This document shows positions 56,405 through 64,000 of a stretch of DNA of 64,000 bases, piece after piece. How positions within the stretch are numbered: position 1 is the first letter of the stretch; every line of letters begins with the position of its first letter. The stretch spans positions 20,271,664-20,335,663 of the forward strand of contig NC_057768.1 of the NCBI RefSeq assembly GCF_010389155.1, read 5' to 3'. The position numbers and the translations under genes were made by a program. The notes beneath the pieces were generated by a model. The model saw nothing but the letters and a program-made list of their open reading frames with translations. It was not told the DNA's origin and did not search any database. The stretch is from Erigeron canadensis (Eukaryota > Streptophyta > Magnoliopsida > Asterales > Asteraceae).

Positions 56405-58590
56405 TTCTTTTATTTATTGTGTTTTCTTAAATCTGTAATTGACCAGCAACTATAGAAGATCATGACTAGATGATGATCTATAGTGCATATTTTGTCTTGT
56501 TGTGTCTTTATGTTATTGGATATGTTAAATATATGTTCCAGAATTGCACTAGTTTGATCACAGGGATGAAGAAATTGGTGTTCTTGAGCAAAGAGACATT
56601 CGTGGATGTCAGTCTTAGAGGAGATATGGGAATACATTACAGCTAGTGAATGCTTGTTCACAGGCTCAGATGATTACGGTTAGACATTCCTTTATACTCT
56701 TATAAAGAAGGACATTAAATCCACTTTATTCGATCCTGTTGTTTCGGTCAAAAATTAACTAAGATAATTTTAGAAAGGATTTTGGACAACTAATGAACCG
56801 AAGATTTGTAAGTGGGGTTTGGTGTTCAAGGATCTTCAAATAAAAAGGAAATTTTTCTTAACAAAAATAAATAAACTAAGAGTTTGTACTAAAAACGAGT
56901 TTAAAAAGATCTTTCAGATCGAAATACTTTGAGTAAATAAGAAAACGGTTGAAGATAATGTAAAGCAAAGAAAAATAATGTAAAAATCTTAAGTAAATGC
57001 GAATAAAAGTAAAGACACCAGAATTTTGTTGACGAGGAAAAACCCTTGATCTAATTAAGTGATCTTAGGTAAAAAAAACCTAGGGAGGATGCAATCGACC
57101 CTTCCTATGTTCTTTTATTATTTTTATTGATTACAATACAATGAATGAGTGAGTGATTTGATCAAAGTTATGGAAATAAAGCAGTGAACGAGCGTGTGTG
57201 TGATTACAAGTGTGAGTACTGAATGCTAAGTGTCTAGACTTCGATCAATCACTCGATATTTATAATGTAAACATCTAACTAACTATTCGAAATATCCGGG
57301 ATCTTCCGCGTCTTGTTAATCAACGTGTTGAAGAGCGAAAATAGACGTTGAGTCTTCTTTGACACGTTTATTCTTCCATTCTGTTCCGATATCCAAGGGA
57401 TTGCATATTGACTCTCTCATGAAATCTGTTGCATAAGTGTTGATACACATTTTCGACCGTTAGCCATTTCCTGAATATCATGTATCTTGATTATAGAATC
57501 CAGGATCCTGCAAAACAATAAGATATTATCGTGTACAATAGAAACTTATGTCAGTGATATCTTTGTTCAGGATCATAGTTATAGAAAATCTGACCCTAAA
57601 CACCTGTAAAGCACCATAATCATAAAGTTTCATTTAATCAGAACATTGTGCTGAAAAGAAATTAAAGTCAAGTGACCTAAATCATTATTCTATCAGAAAG
57701 TGACTTTAATTTAGCATATCTATTCACTAAGGCTTTCTACCGAACTCGTTTCGAGTTGTTAGTCCAATTGATTGGAATGAGAAATCTATAGTGACAGTGT
57801 CTCTCAACAGGAACTTTCTAAAATGTGTCGTGTTGTATTGTGAGTCAAATAGAGTCATAAAAACAAAATAAAAATCAGAAAAGAAAAAGAAAATAATAAA
57901 CACAGAGTAAGGCCACTGTGTCAAGACGATTAGACGTGACGATACTTTAGCTTTTAAGCCTACTTAATTGTACTTTAAAATTGCTTTGTTCAGTGATACC
58001 ATTATATGATGTATCGATAGGCACAAAGTACCAAAGTTTCCTTATAATCTAATCTTAAATGTATACAATGTTCTTATGGGAAACATATTCTGATATATGA
58101 CTGAGAATGCCAGCTCTTAATATAGAGTATGGTCCTTAAATCTTGTGAAAGATCTAGCATTGTAGTTATGTATATTTGGTTTTTATATAGAAGGTCTCGG
58201 GTACATACATGTGTATGTATTGCTTGTTTCGGATGTGTACTTGTGACAAGATATGCAGATATCTTAATAATCTTTTGAAAATTATGGAGCTAATGTGGCC
58301 TTTGAGATTCGAACAAGTAAGTCCTTGGGGTGTCTTTGTATACCTTGCCTAGTTAAAGCTTCCAACTTGGGATAGGTTGTCAGAAAGTTCGTTACACGAG
58401 TCTCATCGAAAGTCACGGGTTTTCATAAGCGCTTTAAAATGATGTCACAAATATACAAGTACTTAGCATTATCCAATTTGGTTAAAATAAAGGGTTGGGT
58501 TATCGTTATCGCTTGAATACGAACGTATAGATGCAATTTTTACAAGTTTTGGTTGGGTAAATCGTGATTTCGCGTTGGGGAAGATGAACA
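56405..58590. other. Non-coding 3' region with an embedded antisense LTR-like segment
   Basis: No coding domain. On the minus strand about 57,300-56,990 resembles an LTR promoter and leader: TTATAAATATCG (57,256-57,266), ACACACGCTCG and CCCTAGG. It ends near AAGGGTTTTTCCTCGTCAAC. The exact ends are not resolved. Confidence 0.4.
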
Positions 58591-58597
58591 GTGCGAC

Positions 58598-58815
58598 GAC
58601 CTCGTATTTAGAGGTTTGCAAGCCCGGAAATACGACCTTGCATTTGTCAATTGATTTTGACTTATGTTGACTTCCAGAATACGATGCTGATTTACGACCT
58701 GGACTAATACGATGCCAAATTGGAAAATACGACCTCGTATTTTAGAGTTTGGTTGACTCGTATTTTGACCTTGAAATACGATCTCTTACAGAGATACAAC
58801 CTCGTATTTTGATTT
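58598..58815 (+). repeat. AATACGACCTCGTATT word array
   Basis: At least six copies of TACGACCT(C/T)G words, one a perfect 16-base palindrome-type AATACGA-CC-TCGTATT (58,726-58,741). It is the same word family as 51,380-52,190. Confidence 0.85.
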
Positions 58816-59113
58816 AACAGATTTTCAAAAGTTTTATTTTTATAAAATATTTGAAAATGGGTCAATTAGCGTTTTAACTTAATTACGGGATAATTTAAGT
58901 TAAGTTAACAGATTTTCAAAAGTTTATGTATAATTAAATTACCGGGATAATTTATTTTATATGTTTACGTAAATTACAGAGATAATTTATGTTGGTTATA
59001 AATTACATGGATAATTTATAATGTTTGACTAGATTATCGAGATAATTCTAGTTGTATGCGTGTGAAATTTTATGTCGATTTAGGTAATTAATTATTTGTT
59101 ATTCATTACAGAA

Positions 59114-59531
59114 ATGGCAAGAAATTTCATAGGTGCGCATAATTACGTGATGAACTTTGATGATAATCAGGAAGGAACCGAATATTATCATGAGATATTC
59201 GCTTTCTTCAGAAGATCTCGAGTTCATTATGTTTTGTCACATTCGCCAGTTATTTATATGGATTATCTAAGAGATTTTTGGGCAAATGCTAATTTGGTTC
59301 GTGTTGGAAACGAACATATTTTTCATACCATGGTTGTCGGGCAGCAGATACAGTTGACTGCTGCAGATCTCATTGGTATACTTCGTTTAGGCACAAATGA
59401 GCAGGAAGGTGGTGCTACAGGTCTCACCAGAAAATACAGGGTGCTTTCTGAAGGATGGGATTTGCAGGTGACCTGGCCAGCAAAACTCTGTTTAAGAAGG
59501 CTTTCTATGGCAGATGGAGGTATCTTGCTCA
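59114..59531 (+). pseudogene. Retroelement ORF of unknown function, 5' part
   Basis: The start MARNFIGAHNYVMNFDD is preceded by a noncoding leader. YYHEIFAFFRRSRVHYVLSH, SPVIYMDYLRDFWANANLV and QIQLTAADLIGIL follow. This resembles an ORF common in asterid copia-like non-autonomous elements. A frameshift near 59,465 precedes GDLASKTLFKKAFYGRWRYL. It is then interrupted by the inserted element at 59,537. Confidence 0.6.
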
Positions 59532-59536
59532 TGTTG

Positions 59537-59734
59537 TGTTAGAAATCCAAAAATAGTGATAAATTGTAATTTAAGTTAGTGGACTTAGTTGTTAAGACAT
59601 GGTGAAATGATTTCTAAGGTTGAGGGACTAGGAGTGTTAATTAGCTTAATTGTAGATTTAGACTATAAATACCCTCAACTCCTTAGAAATCATAAGCCTT
59701 TGATTCATTTTTACACACACACTTAATACATACC

Positions 59735-59770
<36 letters not shown>

Positions 59771-59859
59771 GAAATCTCACACACTAAACACACCAAGAAC
59801 ACACACACTTGATCCGCCATTGTTGAGATCGAATCAAGAGCAGAAATCTTGTTATATCA
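59537..59859 (+). repeat. 5' LTR of non-autonomous copia element
   Basis: TGTTAGAAATCC...TTATATCA with a CT microsatellite (about 59,741-59,768) and TATAAATACC (59,661-59,670). Confidence 0.93.
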
Positions 59860-59861
59860 TG

Positions 59862-59873
59862 TGGTATCAGAGC
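59862..59873 (+). other. Primer binding site (tRNA-Met type)
   Basis: TGGTATCAGAGC two bases after the LTR end. Confidence 0.92.
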
Positions 59874-60249
59874 AAAACATCACTTTGATATCGATCCATA
59901 ACTGATTTTGATCTCAATTTCCATCCAAATTCATATCAAAAACCGTTTTTCATACCATACCCTGTTTCATCATTTTTCATCGATTAAAACACATAAAATC
60001 ATCAATTTTTGTTCACCAATAGATTCCTCATAGCTCAAAATATAATTCTGTGAAGTTTTACGTTCCAATTCAATCGAATTCTCGAGATTGAATTTTTGTT
60101 TTTTGGCGCTCAAAATTTGGATTTTGATTCTGTTGTGTTATTAGCTAAATTTTGTTCAAGTGATTTCAAGTTCTAACTCCAAGTAATTCGAAAGATATTG
60201 AAGCTTTAAAAGTCATCAATGGAGTTTTTGCAAACTGTTGTGATGAAGA

Positions 60250-60372
60250 AGATGACCTCAAGACGATCTTCACTAGGACGATCTTTCTCAGATCGTCTCA
60301 GTGCTTGATTATTCATTTCTCATACTTTGTGCTTTGTGTCTTGTAGGACGATCTCCTCAAGATCGTTCTAGC
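60250..60372 (+). repeat. GACGATCT words in element interior
   Basis: Three copies, two of them as inverted pairs: GACGATCT...AGATCGTC at 60,277-60,297 and GGACGATCTCCTCAAGATCGTT at about 60,348. The word matches the solo LTR at 5.7-6.2 kb. Confidence 0.75.
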
Positions 60373-60567
60373 AAGTTTTTGTGAGGTTAAGTGTTCGTTT
60401 GTGGCTAACTAATCCGTAAGGTCTCATAATTGCATTTGTGTAATTTTTGAGTAAACGAGAAGTCTAACAGTGACCTCGGTTCTTACCTAAAAGTTAAGGA
60501 TAATAGATTGTGGTTATCGAACGCTTCGGCTGTATTGACCATGATTTATATTCTTTGAAGCAATCTC

Positions 60568-60921
60568 GTGGGTGAAAAGCTACAAGACCGAACTATGTTA
60601 GAACATTGCTTTGTGCATATTTCAATGATACATAGGAAATCCAAAAAATGTTATACATTTCTATCGGTCATTTCATTAATCCTTTTGATTTTTGAACATG
60701 TTAACGGATCATCCTTATCCGGTCTTTCATTTCTTATCTCACAAACACAAAAACCACCAACACCATTCTATAACGTTTGTATCAAACAACTTCAACCTTA
60801 CATTTTAGTTACCCTTAGGATTCTTTGGGTTGGGCTAACGGTTTGGGTTGATGTGTTGATGATGAATATTTCTCCATGCAAGAGGTTTCTTTTCGCATTT
60901 TATCAATCAATGTTTGCATAA
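60568..60921 (+). other. Open frame in non-autonomous element, unassigned
   Basis: 117 codons with one clear hydrophobic segment (FLSVISLILLIFEHVNG) followed by a less regular region. No family recognised. It may be remnant or chance. It is the only long frame in this element. Confidence 0.3.
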
Positions 60922-61793
60922 TGACATTGGTTCCCAACTTTGTCATTATGAGGGGGAGAAAAAGATTATGATTGATTGAGAAAGAAAAAGATTATTTGAT
61001 GGAGTAAAGGTGGAATGAAATGAAATGTAATTGTGATTGAAAAAGAAGTGAAATTTGTCGCCAAAATATGTTCTCTTGAAAGTTTTTAAAAAAACTTGAA
61101 AAGATAAGGATGAGATCGAAAATAAGGATATTGTTCAAAGATGCTCCAAAATGCTTATACTCATGAATTGAGGGGGAGCATGATTTATTCATAAGAAAGT
61201 TAGTTAAATTTTATTCAAGTGTTTACTCTCCAAAAGTGTTCAAGTCAAAAATGACAAAGATCAAAGCTACAAAAGTTGAAAGATTGATTGGAAGATTTAA
61301 GACAAAGAAGTAAAGCTTCAAAAGAGTCTTCATCAACACATTTCATTCAAGATCTTCAAGTTGTTCATTTACACTTGTTCAAAAAAGCTCCAATGCATAC
61401 TTCAAGGGGGAGAGTACAAGCTTTTGATACTTCATTGTGATACTTCATTCCAAGAAAAATAATTTTCTTTCAAGAATCGAAGATTGAAGAACCAAAGACA
61501 AGTTTATACCTTCCGCGCAACAGACAACTCTGATTCATAGTTCAACAATTTTTAAAGATTCTAGACTCATTCATTTTATTCACTGTTCAAAAAGAACATT
61601 GAGAATTTCATCATGTTTTAACTTCAAGAAGTCCCAGACCAAGATTGATTCAAGTTCTCCAAAGACAATGAGAAAACTTTGAAGACTTGTTTCATCACAC
61701 CAATTGTCTTCACCACCGGGCTCATCAACTTTATTCCTACAAGACAAAATAACACGTACTTCATTCATTACAATATATCACTAAGGGGGAGAA

Positions 61794-62111
61794 TGTTAAA
61801 AATCCAAAAATAGTGATAAATTGTAATTTAAGTTAGTGGACTTAGTTGTTGTTAAGACATGGTGAAATGATTTCTAAGGTTGAGGGACTAGGAGTGTTAA
61901 TTAGCTTAATTGTACATTTAGACTATAAATACCCTCAATTTCTTATAAATCATAAGCCTTTGATTTATTTTTACACACACACTTAATACATACCTGTTTC
62001 TCTCTCTCTCTCTCTCTCTCTAGAAATCTCACACACTAAACACACCAAGAACACACACACTTGATCTGCCATTGTTGAGATCGAATCAAGAGCAGAAATC
62101 GTGTTATATCA
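61794..62111 (+). repeat. 3' LTR of non-autonomous copia element
   Basis: Copy of 59,537-59,859 with a shorter CT run and a few substitutions. It ends TTATATCA followed by TGTTG. Confidence 0.93.
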
Positions 62112-62116
62112 TGTTG

Positions 62117-63060
62117 TTAATGTAAGTTTGAGCAACAAGAAATATGATTTTGATACGTTAAACCAGGAAGCCCAGGCACAGATAGTTGGCTTGGTGTTCA
62201 ACAAGTCGTATAGTTTCTCGAAGTTCTTCTTTGACGAAATGAGATGACAGATCACAGCTACGGGCAAGAGGAGGTTTTTGTTGTTTCCTCGACTTGTGAT
62301 GATGATCATCAATGTTAGACTTCCAAATCTACTAGCTATAGGGGAAGTGAAGCATGTGAGTACGATCATTCGCCATGGTTATGATGAGTTTGTTTCTCGT
62401 CATCCTGGTGACCCAAATGCACAAGATGTTGCATTGTTTGGTGCTATTATCAATGCCAACTACATTGCACCAGTGGATGGGGTCATATCAGCTTATGAAG
62501 GACCTCGGCCAAAAGATGGTGAAGCTGCAGGGAATGTTGAGCTTCCGGAGCAGTTACATGATGTAGTAGTGCAAGGAAATGTACCAGAGGAGCCTGAAGT
62601 TGTTATAGAAGCTGCAAATGAGGTGATTAACCAAGCTAGAGCCAATCCAGAGATTGTTGATGACATTTTGGAGCAAATGGCTGATCCAGAGGGTGACATT
62701 GCTCAAGTGCAGAGGTACAATCCCAATGAGGATGATCTAGTGGATGTGGACCTGTACCAGGACATAGATGATTATGTTGTTGAAGCTGCAGTTGGTTCTG
62801 AAGCAGCTAGAACTGGTGGGTCAGGTACTGGTGAAGCTAGTGGATCAGGTATTAGTCAGGCTAGTGGGTCAGGTGGTGATGGTGTAGGTGAAGGAAAGGC
62901 TGCTGTTGATATAGAAGTAGACAGAGAGCCTTCTGTGCATTCTGATGATGATTCTAGCAGTGATGGTGATGACGATCCTTACAGATTTGATACATTCATC
63001 AAGATTGGATGTAAATTGGTTCCTAGACCTACACAGGCCACTCAGGAAGAAGAAGAATAA
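62117..63060 (+). pseudogene. Retroelement ORF of unknown function, 3' part
   Basis: It continues the ORF from 59,531: LSNKKYDFDTLNQEAQAQIV, SYSFSKFFFDEMR-stop (TGA about 62,246) and TGKRRFLLFPRLVMMI. An acidic region follows, then Gly/Ser-Gly repeats (TGGSGTGEASGSGISQASGS) and an acidic tail. It ends at TAA 63,058, but a frame shifted by one base goes on. No enzyme motif is present. Confidence 0.6.
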
Positions 63061-63260
63061 GAGATGATGATGTTGATTGGGAGCCGGAGTAACTCGTACA
63101 TAAAAGAACAAGACTTGTCAGGGAACAAGGAACTTCTGCTTCCGTAGTTGGTGTCTCACAGAGTGTACCAAGGGTTGTTGTTCCTGAGACTACACAACCA
63201 GAATCACAGCCAAGAGTTACTGAAGAGGCTAGTTTGAGCCTTGCTGATCTGCAGAGATAG

Positions 63261-64000
63261 TTATCTGAGCAGAAGGAACAACATGATAAGGCTATGAATG
63301 AAATGAGAAGCCTGGTCAGTAGGTTGGTTGCTGATTTGAAGGTTGTTGGTGACAAAAACAAAGCGCTTGAAGTTAAGTTGGGCAAGGCTGAGGTAGTGGT
63401 GTCCAACATATATAGTAAGTACTTGGCTCTAGATGAGAAGGCTGTCAGGATGGCAGATGCATTGAAGAAGGGATTCAAGATCTCCGAAGAAAAACTGCAT
63501 GAGCTCATCAACAACTATCTCAAAGTCAAAGCTGAGAGAGATAGCTTAGGCTGCAAGGGTAATGAGTTAGCTAGGGCAAGGCATGATGATGATCATAATG
63601 AAGATCCAGATGCTGCCAGAGCTACTCAGGAGCAAGAGAAAGGTTTTATTTTGAGAACAAAGACTCAAGGTGAGTCTAGCCAGGTTGGTGTTGCTGGCAA
63701 GGCAGTTTCTGAAGCTCCACAGACTCAAGAACTTGTTGTCACAGAGTTGAATGTAGTTAATGAGTCTGATGCACCGTTGACCAAACCTTCTACCAAAAAT
63801 ATTGATCTTGACAAGGGTAAGGATTTGGTAGGGCAGTCTGTTGTTGTTGCTCCTGGAGATGCTAGTGCTCAGGATATTGAGTCAACCAAGACCGAGTCTA
63901 CTACCAATACCTCTTCAGAGTCGCCATTGCATCCTTTGATCGTGCATAGACTAAAGAAAAGATTAGGTTATGATCCACAGGCTCATATGAGAGCTAGAGC
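63261..64000 (+). CDS. Coiled-coil C-terminal part of the same ORF, runs off window
   Basis: Open from after TAG 63,258 to the window end with no stop. It is rich in Lys/Glu/Ala with heptad-like spacing (EMRSLVSRLVADLKVV; KALEVKLGKAEVVV), then Ser/Thr-rich sequence, ending LHPLIVHRLKKRLGYDP. The upstream 63,062-63,257 is in the same frame with stops at about 63,092 and 63,258. A coiled-coil structural protein is likely; function unknown. Confidence 0.6.

Larger units (their letters stand above)
59537..62111 (+). mobile_element. Non-autonomous copia-type LTR element, TGTTG target duplication
   Basis: LTRs are 59,537-59,859 (323 bp) and 61,794-62,111 (318 bp). The PBS TGGTATCAGAGC is at 59,862-59,873 and the polypurine tract AAGGGGGAGAA at 61,783-61,793. 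The target duplication TGTTG is at 59,532-59,536 and 62,112-62,116. The 1.9-kb interior has no gag, RT or integrase but has four GGGGGAG tracts near its 3' half (60,951, 61,171, 61,406, 61,785). LTRs differ at few sites, so insertion was recent. Removing one TGTTG keeps the host frame open, showing that this element broke the ORF. Confidence 0.92.

Overview
This window looks like a repeat-dense stretch of a flowering-plant nuclear genome. The evidence is long AT-rich spacers, spliced gene fragments, a CC-NBS-LRR immune receptor, and layers of plant LTR retrotransposons and Mutator-like elements. The style of the elements (a Tat-type Ty3/gypsy element with an antisense gene, copia-type gag proteins with a typical DPDDLEEMD block, an OTU-bearing MULE, TGTAACACCCC LTRs) suggests an asterid, most likely Asteraceae. 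That placement is inference.

Layout. 1-3.75 kb: AT-rich spacer with a foldback element (1007-2292) inserted in a decayed copy of the sequence found upstream of the NLR at 18.4-19.4 kb. 3.75-8.66 kb: a TGTAACACCCC LTR split by a 2980-bp solo LTR with a clear GCCTA target duplication. 9.28-11.71 kb: a defective MULE with a two-exon PB1-like gene. 11.8-13.5 kb: a copia LTR remnant holding an Athila-like solo LTR (ACATC duplication). 14.4-15.04 kb: amino-acid-permease exons with a stop. 15.45-18.37 kb: the one intact host-type gene, a 973-residue NLR on the minus strand, with a TATA box about 110 bp upstream. 19.9-23.6 kb: decayed exons of other host genes. 24.9 kb: a near-perfect 136-bp hairpin. 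25.7-29.9 kb: a giant foldback element made of dozens of palindromic boxes around a core with telomere-like hairpins. 30.4-31.1 kb: further hairpins and a direct repeat. 32.1-35.1 kb: a pseudogenised FAR1/MULE transposase plus OTU protease. 35.6-51.2 kb: an Athila-like element (minus) that appears to have been split by a complete 12.7-kb Tat-type element with both LTRs, PBS, PPT, gag-pol, an antisense spliced gene, and a captured fragment of host splicing factor PRP18. 51.2-64 kb: copia-type leader, gag and accessory ORFs, the last one interrupted by a 2.6-kb non-autonomous LTR element with a TGTTG duplication.

Function. Only the NLR looks like a working chromosomal gene. Most remaining coding sequence belongs to mobile elements, and nearly all of it carries stops or frameshifts. 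The most striking shared theme is non-coding: unrelated elements each carry their own family of short, repeated, near-palindromic words, usually in or near LTR promoters. Three different LTRs share a GCGGCGC core with different but self-complementary arms. A pair of stem-loops at 37.56-37.69 kb keeps its loop while its stem sequences change in a compensating way. These are the best leads for something undescribed.
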